From an uncultured Oscillospiraceae bacterium (GTDB taxonomy: Bacteria; Bacillota; Clostridia; Oscillospirales; Acutalibacteraceae): a stretch of DNA of 30,987 nucleotides. The DNA is taken from contig URYP01000016.1 in NCBI GenBank assembly GCA_900552115.1, forward strand, positions 1 to 30,987, written 5' to 3'. Shown here in pieces: positions 1 through 6,680 of this stretch (positions are counted from its first letter, which is position 1; every line of letters begins with the position of its first letter). The notes under the pieces are model-generated. The model had not been told where the DNA came from. It did not search any database and saw only the letters and a program-made list of their open reading frames with translations. A program made the position numbers and the translations under genes.

Positions 1-250
1 GGGGGGGGGGAGGATGACTCCCCCCCTTGGCGCGTCTTTGCATCCTTTCTTCGCCGAGAAAGGATGGGCCCCCGCGGCCTGAGTGGGATAAATGAGAAGA
101 AAATCGATGGCGTACCAAGCACGCCATGCGCCGTGGTCGGCGATTGGCAAGGCGGTTTATCCGCCGCTGACAGAGCCGTGCATAAAGAAATTAACGAAGT
201 CATAACGTTATCCGACGGACAGCGGTACGGTTATATACTTGCCCCCACAT
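1..250. other. Window edge, no confident gene
   Basis: This stretch starts with ten G and holds two short hairpins: G-rich 4-12 pairing with C-rich 18-26, and CATCCTTTCT (41-50) pairing perfectly with AGAAAGGATG (57-66) around a 6-base loop. A plus-strand frame is open from base 1 to a TAA at 250-252. Its translation matches no family I know, and its only ATG (64) has no ribosome binding site in front of it. It could be the 3' end of a gene cut by the edge, but I do not call it. A good terminator follows at 251-292. Confidence 0.4.
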
Positions 251-292
251 AAAAAGCATCCGGTATGGAGATGTCCATACCGGATGCTTTTC
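251..292. terminator. Bidirectional intrinsic terminator
   Basis: A 17-bp perfect stem (252-268 with 275-291) encloses the 6-base loop AGATGT. It is flanked by A-runs on the left and T-runs on the right, so it reads as an intrinsic terminator in both directions. It lies 8 bases past the stop codon of the minus-strand kinase-like gene and also directly after the plus-strand open frame at the window edge. Confidence 0.9.
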
Positions 293-299
293 ATAACCC

Positions 300-914
300 T
301 TAGTCCTTGCAGGCCACCGCCGCCGCCAGAATATCCACGCAGCGGTCGATTCCTAACCGGCCGCTGTCGAGCATCATGTGATACTCCTGCCGGCTGTCCC
401 ATTTCTGGGCCGAATAGAAATTGTAGTAATTGGAACGCCTCTTGTCGTACTTGCGCAACACCGGATCGACCGGGTTCTTTTTCAGCCCGTAGACCTCGGT
501 AGCGCGTTTGCGGCGCGCCTCCATATCGGCATGCACGAACACCCGCAGCACATTGGGCCGATTCCGCAGGATCGCGCCGGCGCACCGACCGATCATCACG
601 CAGGGTTCTTTGGACGCCAACTCCTTGATAATACGGCTTTCCGCCTGCTGGAGGGCGTTTTCTGGGGATACCTTGGCGCTGTCAAAGGGAACCGTAGACG
701 ACATGGCATACAGCGAAAAGAGCAGGCTGTTGGGTGCTGTTTCGTCCATATGCTCCACATATTCTGGCTCCGCGCCGATCTCTTTGGCCGCCATCATTAA
801 AATTTCCCGCCCATAATAGGGGATATTCAGCTTTTGGGCCAGTTTCTGGCCAATTTCACGACCGCCGCTGGCATATTCACGTTCAATCGTTATTACATCA
901 TACTTCAAGTCCAT
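300..914 (-). CDS. Cytidylate kinase-like family protein
   Basis: This 204-residue soluble protein belongs to the cytidylate kinase-like family (PF13189 type), P-loop kinase-fold proteins of unknown substrate that are common in Clostridia. The N-terminal strand and P-loop-like region read VITIEREYASGGREIG (about residues 8-23), where family members carry GREFGSGGREIG. Downstream GREIL and MIGRCAGAIL are also typical. True CMP kinase activity is not established for this family. It is transcribed alone from the promoter at 941-969 and ends at the terminator 251-292. The start is ambiguous. The annotated ATG sits only one base after AGGAGG, whereas a TTG two codons later (906-908) has an ideal 7-base spacing, so initiation may be at TTG. 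Confidence 0.85.
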   Translation of the reverse strand: MDLKYDVITIEREYASGGREIGQKLAQKLNIPYYGREILMMAAKEIGAEPEYVEHMDETAPNSLLFSLYAMSSTVPFDSAKVSPENALQQAESRIIKELASKEPCVMIGRCAGAILRNRPNVLRVFVHADMEARRKRATEVYGLKKNPVDPVLRKYDKRRSNYYNFYSAQKWDSRQEYHMMLDSGRLGIDRCVDILAAAVACKD

Positions 915-940
915 GCCTCCTGTCTATCTTTGCTAATTTT

Positions 941-969
941 ATTATACATCCCGCGCGGAAAAATAGCAA
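941..969 (-). promoter_or_regulatory. SigA-type promoter of the kinase-like gene
   Basis: On the minus strand, TTGCTA (964-969), a 17-base spacer and a perfect TATAAT (941-946) lie 27 bases before the start codon. The promoter falls between the stop of the ABC exporter gene and this gene, so the kinase-like gene can be expressed independently of the marR-ABC operon. Confidence 0.8.
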
Positions 970-975
970 GGTTTT

Positions 976-2820
976 TTATGAGACTTTCTCAAACTGACTA
1001 TTGTACAGGTTGGCATAGAAGCCGCCCTTGGCCATTAACTCATCGTGATTGCCCTGCTCCACAATATCGCCGTCCTTCATGCACAGGATCAGGTCGGCGT
1101 TGCGGATGGTGGAGAGCCGGTGCGCAATGATAAAGCTGGTGCGCCCTTTAATCAGATTATCCATGGCTTTCTGAATCTGAACCTCTGTGCGGGTATCCAC
1201 CGAGCTGGTCGCCTCGTCGAGGATCATCACCGGACGGTCGGCCAGGATCGACCGGGCAATGGTGAGCAGCTGTTTCTGGCCCTGCGAGATATTGCTGGCT
1301 TCCTCGTTAAGCTCCATCTGATAGCCGCCGGGCAGCGTCTGGATGAAGTGGTGGGCATGGGCGGCCTTGGCGGCCTCTATGACCTCTTCATCGGTTGCGT
1401 CCAGCCGGCCGTAACGGATGTTCTCCATAATCGTCCCCTGGAACAGCCAGGTATCTTGCAGCACCATGCCAAAGGCTGAACGCAGCTCCCGGCGGTTGAA
1501 TTCGCGGATATCGTGGCCATCCAGCCGGATGGCGCCCTCACCGACGTCATAATAACGCATCAGCAGTTTGACCATGGTGGTTTTGCCCGCGCCGGTCGGG
1601 CCGACAATGGCAATCTTCTGCCCGGCATGCACATCGGCGCTGAAATTCTTTATGACGACCTGATCGTCCACATAACCGAAATGAACATGGTCGAAACAGA
1701 CGTTGCCTTTGACAGATTCCACCGATGCCGGATTCTCCACCTGCTGCTCCTCTTCCTCCTCCGCCATGAATTCAAACACCCGCTCGGCGGCGGCGGCCAT
1801 CGACTGCAGCATATTGGTAACCTGCGCGATCTGCTGAATGGGGTTGGTAAAGTTGCGGACATACTGGATAAATGCCTGGATGTCACCGATGGTGATAACG
1901 CCCTTGACCGCCATGAACGCGCCCGAGATGGCAACCGCCACATAGCCAAGGTTGCCCACAAACATCATGATGGGGTGCATCATACCGGACAGAAACTGCG
2001 ATTTCCACGCCGACTGGTAAAGCACCTCGTTGGTGTCGTGGAATACGCCGCGAACGCTCTGTTCCTGGTTGAAAGCCCGGACCACCATATGGCCGCCGTA
2101 GACTTCTTCCACCTGCCCGTTGATGTGGCCCAGGTATTCCTGCTGGGTGCGGAAGTATTTCTGTGACTTTTTGATGACAATGCCGATCAGCGACATGCTC
2201 ACCGGGAGGATGACCAAGGTAATCAGGGTCATCAGCGGGCTAATGCTCAGCATCATAATAACCACGCCGACCAGGGTGGATACCGAGGTAATAAGCTGTG
2301 TAACACTCTGATTGAGGCCGTTGCCGAGGGTATCCACATCGTTGGTGATGCGGGAAAGCACCTCGCCATAGGTGCGGGTTTCAAAGTATTTCATCGGCAT
2401 GCGGTTGATTTTTTCCGAAATCTCCCGCCGCATACGGTAGCAGATCTTCTGAGTGACGCCGGTCATGATATAGCCCTGCACGAAATTGAACACCGCGCTG
2501 ACCACATAAAGTCCCAGTACCAGCCAGAGAATCCGCCCGATTAACCCAAAATCAATCCCGCCGGTGCCCTGGATTTTTTCCATCAGGCCGTCGGCAAGGC
2601 CGGTGGTGGCTTCGCCCATGATCTTAGGGCCGATGACGTTAAACACGGTACTGCCCACCGCGAAAATCATCACCACAATGATGCCGATTTTATACCGGCC
2701 CATATACCGGAGCAGCTGGCGCAGGGTGCCCTTAAAATCCTTGGCTTTTTCCCCGCCCCCCATGGGGCCGTGTCCCATCGGTCCACGCCGCATGGGCGCC
2801 GGACGTTTCTGATCACTCAT
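976..2820 (-). CDS. ABC exporter half-transporter, canonical Walker B/H-loop subunit
   Basis: This 614-residue protein has an N-terminal six-helix exporter domain (about residues 40-350) fused to an ATPase domain. It is the second half of a type IV (MDR/LmrCD/TM287-288-like) exporter in the membrane. Visible motifs are Walker A GPTGAGKTT (about 405), Walker B MILDEATSS with the catalytic Glu (about 533), and the H-loop AHRLST (about 568). The signature is ISQGQ instead of LSGGQ. The N-terminal 30 residues form a cytoplasmic Met/Gly/Pro/Arg-rich tail (GPMGHGPMGGG). Its ATG overlaps the end of the upstream ABC gene by 8 bases, so translation is coupled. The substrate cannot be told from sequence; a drug, lipid or peptide is possible. 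Confidence 0.95.
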   Translation of the reverse strand: MSDQKRPAPMRRGPMGHGPMGGGEKAKDFKGTLRQLLRYMGRYKIGIIVVMIFAVGSTVFNVIGPKIMGEATTGLADGLMEKIQGTGGIDFGLIGRILWLVLGLYVVSAVFNFVQGYIMTGVTQKICYRMRREISEKINRMPMKYFETRTYGEVLSRITNDVDTLGNGLNQSVTQLITSVSTLVGVVIMMLSISPLMTLITLVILPVSMSLIGIVIKKSQKYFRTQQEYLGHINGQVEEVYGGHMVVRAFNQEQSVRGVFHDTNEVLYQSAWKSQFLSGMMHPIMMFVGNLGYVAVAISGAFMAVKGVITIGDIQAFIQYVRNFTNPIQQIAQVTNMLQSMAAAAERVFEFMAEEEEEQQVENPASVESVKGNVCFDHVHFGYVDDQVVIKNFSADVHAGQKIAIVGPTGAGKTTMVKLLMRYYDVGEGAIRLDGHDIREFNRRELRSAFGMVLQDTWLFQGTIMENIRYGRLDATDEEVIEAAKAAHAHHFIQTLPGGYQMELNEEASNISQGQKQLLTIARSILADRPVMILDEATSSVDTRTEVQIQKAMDNLIKGRTSFIIAHRLSTIRNADLILCMKDGDIVEQGNHDELMAKGGFYANLYNSQFEKVS

Positions 2821-4984
2821 CTGCCGTCACCGCCTTTCCGACCGCGCCGCCGCTTAACTCATCCTCCGAGAGCTGCGAACGGGCGATCTGCTGATAGGTT
2901 TCACAGCTTTGCAGCAGCTCCTGGTGTGTCCCTTTGCCCACCATGCGGCCGTCGTCCAGCACCAGGATCTGATCCGCATAAAGAATGGTGCTGATACGCT
3001 GGGCTACAATGAAGACCGTACTATCCTGCACTTTCGGGCCAAGCGCCCGCCGCAGGGCTGTGTCGGTTCTAAAGTCCAGCGCCGAAAAGCTGTCGTCGAA
3101 AATATAGACGCGCGGGTCTTTGGCAATGGCGCGAGCGATCGAAAGCCGCTGTTTTTGTCCGCCCGAGACGTTGCTGCCCCCCTGCGCGATCGGGCTGTCG
3201 TACTGTTCGGCTTTTTCCTCGATGAAATCGGTGGCCTGAGCGATAGCCGCCGCCTCTTTCATCTTGTCCTCCGGCAGGTTCTCCACGCCGTAGCCGATAT
3301 TGGAGGCTATGGTTCCGGAAAACAGAACGCCTTTTTGGGGCACAAAACCAATTTGGTCCCTCAGGCTTTCCTGTGTCGCGTCCCGGATATCCACGCCGTC
3401 AATGGTGATGGATCCCTCCGTCACATCGTAGAAACGGGGGATCAGCTGCACCAGCGTCGATTTACCGCTGCCCGTGCTACCGATGATGGCCGTGGTCTGC
3501 CCCGGCCGCGCTTCAAAGTCAATGTTTTGAAGGGTGTCGTTGTCCGCGCCCGGGTATTTAAAGGACACATTATGGAACGCCACCACGCCTTTGACATTCT
3601 TGAGCTCGCGGCTGTCCGGACGGTCCTCGATAACCGGCTCGGTTTTAATCACTTCGTCAATCCGCTGCGCCGCCACCGCCGCGCGGGGCAGCATGACGGA
3701 CATCATACAGATCATGAGGAAGGACATGACGATCTGCATGGTATAGGTGATAAACGCGGTCATAGTACCGACTTCCAGCGTACCGGCATCGATGTGATTG
3801 GCCGACACCCAGACAATCAGCACCGAAATGCCGTTCATAATCAGCATCATAAGCGGCATCATAAAGGTCATGGTGCGGTTGGTAAACAGCATGGTTTTGG
3901 TCAGCTTGCGGTTGGCGTCGTCAAAGCGTTCCTCCTCCAGGTTTTCCCGGCCAAAGGCCCGGATCACGTTCAAACCAGTGAGGATTTCGCGAGCCACCAG
4001 GTTGACCTTATCCACCAGCTTCTGCATCATCTGGAATTTCGGCATGGCCACCGCCATCAGGAAACCGACCACGCAGAGGATGGTGAGGACGGCGACGCCG
4101 ATGATCCATTCCATCCCGGCGCCGGTGCGCACCACCATGATCAGGCCGCCAATAGCCAGGATGGGCGCATAAAACACCATACGCAGCATCATGGTGGACA
4201 CCATCTGCACCTGCTGAATATCGTTGGTGCTGCGGGTAATCAGGGACGCGGTGGAGAAGTGGTTGATTTCCGCATGGGAGAAGCCCACCACCCGGTTAAA
4301 CACCTGCTCCCGCAGGTCGCGGCCCACGCCCGCGCCCACGCGGGAAGCCAGCAGACCCACCAGCACGGCGGACAGCGCCATCAGCAGCGCCATACCCACC
4401 ATCATGCCGCCCGTGCGCCACAGATAGGAGGACTGCATCTGCGACAGGTCTTTGCCCACCGCCACGTATTCCTCTTTGGCATAAGCCACCGCCGTGGAAT
4501 GCATCAGGGTATCCCCCATGGATTCCATCTTTTCCTCCATACCGGCGCGCATGCTGAGGTAATCCGGCATGGAACCGGCCGGGGCCGCGGCCATCTGCTG
4601 CGCCATAGCCGCTTTGTCGCTGTCGTCCATACGGGACAGCATGTAGGTAATCAGGATCGGATGGGTAAAAGTATCATCCAGCTCCTGCATGTTGCGGGAG
4701 GAGTCGTCCTTTACGTGATAATTCCCGTCTTCTCCTTGTTCAAAGGAGGATTGCCACTTGGTCTTTTCCTCCTGCGTCATAAAAGTCTGCACCTTTTCAT
4801 ATTCGGAGGCGCGGATCACGGTGGGCGTGGCAAACTCAATGCCGCTGTTCTGGATGCCCACGTCGATCAAATCGGACGTGTAGCTGGGCAGCGACAAATC
4901 ACAGATTGCCTGCACAAACAGCAGCACGATGATCGCAATAACCGTTTTCCATTGCGATTTCATGCAGCGGAGCATTCTCAGCAT
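2813..4984 (-). CDS. ABC exporter half-transporter, degenerate-site subunit with large extracytoplasmic insert
   Basis: This 723-residue exporter subunit has a transmembrane domain plus ATPase. TM1 (about residues 10-32) and TM2 (about 175-200) are separated by about 140 mostly hydrophilic residues, an extracytoplasmic domain rather than the usual short loop. Walker A is GSTGSGKST (about 505) and the signature VSGGQKQR (about 606) is canonical. Walker B, however, ends FDDSFSALD with Asp for the catalytic Glu (about 630), and the H-loop is AQRIST with Gln for His (about 660). Its partner has the complementary defect, so the pair should form a heterodimer with one hydrolytic site. I choose the ATG at 4984 because AAAGGA lies 8 bases before it; a longer reading would overlap marR. 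It starts 4 bases after the marR stop. Confidence 0.95.
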   Translation of the reverse strand: MLRMLRCMKSQWKTVIAIIVLLFVQAICDLSLPSYTSDLIDVGIQNSGIEFATPTVIRASEYEKVQTFMTQEEKTKWQSSFEQGEDGNYHVKDDSSRNMQELDDTFTHPILITYMLSRMDDSDKAAMAQQMAAAPAGSMPDYLSMRAGMEEKMESMGDTLMHSTAVAYAKEEYVAVGKDLSQMQSSYLWRTGGMMVGMALLMALSAVLVGLLASRVGAGVGRDLREQVFNRVVGFSHAEINHFSTASLITRSTNDIQQVQMVSTMMLRMVFYAPILAIGGLIMVVRTGAGMEWIIGVAVLTILCVVGFLMAVAMPKFQMMQKLVDKVNLVAREILTGLNVIRAFGRENLEEERFDDANRKLTKTMLFTNRTMTFMMPLMMLIMNGISVLIVWVSANHIDAGTLEVGTMTAFITYTMQIVMSFLMICMMSVMLPRAAVAAQRIDEVIKTEPVIEDRPDSRELKNVKGVVAFHNVSFKYPGADNDTLQNIDFEARPGQTTAIIGSTGSGKSTLVQLIPRFYDVTEGSITIDGVDIRDATQESLRDQIGFVPQKGVLFSGTIASNIGYGVENLPEDKMKEAAAIAQATDFIEEKAEQYDSPIAQGGSNVSGGQKQRLSIARAIAKDPRVYIFDDSFSALDFRTDTALRRALGPKVQDSTVFIVAQRISTILYADQILVLDDGRMVGKGTHQELLQSCETYQQIARSQLSEDELSGGAVGKAVTADE

Positions 4985-4988
4985 TGTA

Positions 4989-5447
4989 TCATTCCTTTCT
5001 CTCCGGTTCACAAGCCGGCCATTGTTCCAGTTCCAGCCGCATGCTCTCATACAGCCGCTCCATCAAAACGCCCATCTGTTTCCACTGTTCCGGTCCCATT
5101 CGCCGGATCACCGCCGCAAAAAACTGCTGCCGCTGCGCCATATCCCGCCGCAGCGCCGCCTCGCCGGTCGGCGTCATCACCACATAGGTGCCTCGCCGGT
5201 CGTTTTCATCGGGGCGGCTGTCCACCAGACCTTTTTCCCGCAGCTGCCGCAGCGTGCGTGATATCGCCGGCGGCGAAACCACCAGCGCGCGCGCCATGTC
5301 GGTGACATTGGCGTTTCCGCCGGCATGCCGGATCTCTTGCAGCACCGCGATTTCGCTGTGGGAAAGGGTATACAACTTCCCCATCAGCTGCATTTGCAGC
5401 TGTCGGAACCGGCGCATATTGTCAAGGACAAACTCATCGGTTTCCAT
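4989..5447 (-). CDS. MarR-family transcriptional regulator
   Basis: This 152-residue dimeric winged-helix protein has the recognition region VTDMARALVVSPPAISRTLRQLR-like (quoted in part: VSPPAISRTLRQLREKGLV) around residues 45-75. The wing follows, with the family motif DENDRRGTYV. It is the first gene of the marR-ABC-ABC operon, a common arrangement in Firmicutes where the MarR protein represses its own operon until an exporter substrate binds. The start is supported by AAAGGGGG six bases before ATG. A strong promoter with a palindrome at its -10 box lies just upstream. The ligand is unknown. Confidence 0.93.
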   Translation of the reverse strand: METDEFVLDNMRRFRQLQMQLMGKLYTLSHSEIAVLQEIRHAGGNANVTDMARALVVSPPAISRTLRQLREKGLVDSRPDENDRRGTYVVMTPTGEAALRRDMAQRQQFFAAVIRRMGPEQWKQMGVLMERLYESMRLELEQWPACEPERKE

Positions 5448-5475
5448 ATACAGCCCCCTTTAACCACGCTAATAA

Positions 5476-5488
5476 TTAACGTTGTTAA
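5476..5488. promoter_or_regulatory. Probable MarR operator
   Basis: The perfect inverted repeat TTAAC-GTT-GTTAA begins at the last base of the -10 box and covers the expected transcription start. Half-sites of this A/T-rich type at the promoter are typical of autoregulating MarR proteins. That the local MarR binds here is inferred. Confidence 0.65.
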
Positions 5489-5516
5489 GTATACCTCCCA
5501 ACCGGCTGAATGTCAA
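5488..5516 (-). promoter_or_regulatory. SigA-type promoter of the marR-ABC operon
   Basis: On the minus strand, a perfect TTGACA (5511-5516), a 17-base spacer and TATACT (5488-5493) precede marR by about 40 bases. It is the best consensus promoter of the left half of the window, consistent with an operon that needs active repression. Confidence 0.9.
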
Positions 5517-5616
5517 TGCGGTTTTTGTAAAGTGTTTATGAACAATTCCGGTTCCGCTTGTATATTATCGCAAATAATCACGAGGCAAAAATATGGACAA
5601 TCCGATTCGCGCAAAG

Positions 5617-5655
5617 AAAAAGGCGGTCGACCACAAGGGATCGCGCCGCCTTTTT
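5617..5655. terminator. Intrinsic terminator after spoVM
   Basis: AAAAAGGCGG (5617-5626) pairs with CCGCCTTTTT (5646-5655) around a 19-base loop that allows a little further pairing. On the minus strand it lies 40 bases after the spoVM stop codon and ends in a T-run, closing the long yicC-spoVM operon. The A/T flanks are symmetric, so it could also work on the plus strand. Confidence 0.8.
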
Positions 5656-5695
5656 CCGATAAACCCATAGGGATTATGCGAAGAATTATCGTCCT

Positions 5696-5788
5696 TTATG
5701 TGTCTATGTAATGCTCTTTTTGAATGCCGAACAGTTTTCTGAGGATCCCACCAAAGACCTTGGGACTTTTTACAATCACGATTTTCAC
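5696..5788 (-). CDS. Stage V sporulation protein SpoVM (30 aa, GTG start)
   Basis: This very short gene is easily missed because it begins with GTG. The peptide begins MKIVIVKSPKVFGGILRKLF and then has ten more residues. It aligns without gaps to Bacillus subtilis SpoVM (MKFYTIKLPKFLGGIVRAML...), sharing Lys2, Lys7, Pro9, Lys10, Gly13-Gly14, Ile15 and Arg17. In Bacillus, SpoVM is an amphipathic helix that recognises the convex forespore membrane, anchors SpoIVA and so starts coat assembly; Pro9 is important for this. AGGAGG lies 8 bases before GTG. It follows thiN, as in B. subtilis, where spoVM lies beside thiN and rpmB. It is four residues longer than the Bacillus protein. It starts 12 bases after the preceding small gene, so the two are co-transcribed. 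Confidence 0.88.
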   Translation of the reverse strand: MKIVIVKSPKVFGGILRKLFGIQKEHYIDT

Positions 5789-5800
5789 ACGCCATTCCTC

Positions 5801-5956
5801 CTATCGGTTTTTGTATGCGGCGAAGCCAAGCAGCACCAGCATAGCGGCAACCACAATCAGGATAAACCGGACGGGAAACAGCGTGGCAATCAGGAGTCCC
5901 ACCCCAAAAGCAGCAAAGCCGCATCCGGTATTTCTGTCACCACCACAGCATCTCAT
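5801..5956 (-). CDS. Small Cys-rich-N-terminus membrane protein, unknown function
   Basis: This 51-residue protein begins MRCCGGDRNTGCGF and continues as one long hydrophobic stretch (about residues 13-46) that could be one or two membrane helices, ending in the basic AAYKNR. I do not recognise a named family, but short proteins of this shape (Cys/Gly start, hydrophobic hairpin) are frequent in Clostridia. The ATG at 5956 is chosen because CGGAGG lies 12 bases upstream. An in-frame ATG 19 codons earlier lacks a binding site and would start inside the hairpin described at 5957-6035. It sits between thiN and spoVM, so a role in sporulation or the membrane is possible but unproven. Confidence 0.6.
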   Translation of the reverse strand: MRCCGGDRNTGCGFAAFGVGLLIATLFPVRFILIVVAAMLVLLGFAAYKNR

Positions 5957-6035
5957 AAAAAAACACCGCCTCCGTTTCGGTCTATTCTGTGTGACATTGC
6001 TCCTAACATTCACATCATATTCCGAAACGGGGCGG
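5957..6035 (-). promoter_or_regulatory. Hairpin burying the ribosome binding site, possible attenuator
   Basis: In the minus-strand transcript, the sequence just after the thiN stop (6022-6035) is complementary to 5966-5980. There are nine contiguous pairs (CCGTTTCGG/CCGAAACGG) plus five more G-C pairs across one bulged base. The right arm contains the GGAGG of the next gene, and seven T follow it (5957-5963) directly before the ATG. The 41-base loop is long for a plain terminator. It may terminate thiN transcripts, control entry into the small-protein/spoVM pair, or hide the binding site. Confidence 0.5.
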
Positions 6036-6041
6036 GTGGTG

Positions 6042-6680
6042 TCAATCTTTTGAACAAAAAACCAAAAGGCGGCCAGTTTTTATGGAAATAAGGGCCGGTT
6101 GGCCGGGCAAAAAGGCATTGCTGACCCCCAACGGAAAATCGGAGGTTAACACCGCGTTTGTGAGCGGATAAGCCGCCTGCCGTATCGTGACCCCCGTCAC
6201 CTGAGGATCGTAGGCGAGCAGGGAAAACCCACCGTTCTCCTCAAAAGGCAATTCGTGTTCCCCCGGCTCCCAAAGCGTTACACGGTTGCGTTCATCCTGG
6301 AGCGTCACCCGGCAGCCTCGGGCTGTCAGAGACGCCATCACCTGGATATTGGCGATCGTATGATCCAGCCGGCCGCCGAGGCAGCCCAGGAGCAGATACT
6401 CTCGAAATCCGCGGGAATAAGCGATCTCAGCCGCAGCCAGCGTATCGGTCTGGTCCTTGTGCGTGGGGAGCACCGCCACCTCCGTATCCGGTAAAACGGC
6501 GGCACGGCCCCCGGGAAAGGAATCAAAATCCGCCGCCAGCAGAGCTGGTGTGACGCCAGCGGCACGGGCGCTCTGGTAACCGCCGTCCGCCGCCATCACC
6601 CAATCCCCGGCACGAAGGCGGGAGCGTATCCACAGGGGATCGGCCATGGGCGCGGCACCGATTATTACACAGCGGTTCAT
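6042..6680 (-). CDS. thiN: Thiamine pyrophosphokinase
   Basis: This 212-residue enzyme transfers pyrophosphate from ATP to thiamine to make the cofactor thiamine pyrophosphate. The N-terminal catalytic domain shows VMAADGGYQSA, LLAADFDSF (family GDFDS) and HKDQTDT (family KDxTD) at about residues 33-85. LLGCLGGRLDHTIANI (about 100-115) is the characteristic second motif. The C-terminal beta domain binds thiamine. I choose the second ATG (6680) because it overlaps the rsgA stop as ATGA and gives the family start MNRCVIIG. Coupling to rsgA follows the Bacillus order rsgA-rpe-thiN, but rpe is absent here. Confidence 0.95.
   Translation of the reverse strand: MNRCVIIGAAPMADPLWIRSRLRAGDWVMAADGGYQSARAAGVTPALLAADFDSFPGGRAAVLPDTEVAVLPTHKDQTDTLAAAEIAYSRGFREYLLLGCLGGRLDHTIANIQVMASLTARGCRVTLQDERNRVTLWEPGEHELPFEENGGFSLLAYDPQVTGVTIRQAAYPLTNAVLTSDFPLGVSNAFLPGQPALISIKTGRLLVFCSKD

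Noticed and set aside
64..252. 62-residue plus-strand frame at the left edge
   Set aside because: No binding site, no family resemblance, and its ATG lies in a hairpin arm. It may be the end of a truncated gene but cannot be supported.
2909..5305. 798-residue plus-strand open frame
   Set aside because: It lies opposite the ABC exporter gene and marR, is extremely His/Gln/Arg-rich, and has no family resemblance. It is an antisense shadow caused by high G+C.
5565..5924. 119-residue minus-strand frame covering spoVM
   Set aside because: It runs through spoVM and the terminator in a different frame. Its composition is mixed, and the SpoVM frame with its own binding site explains the region better.
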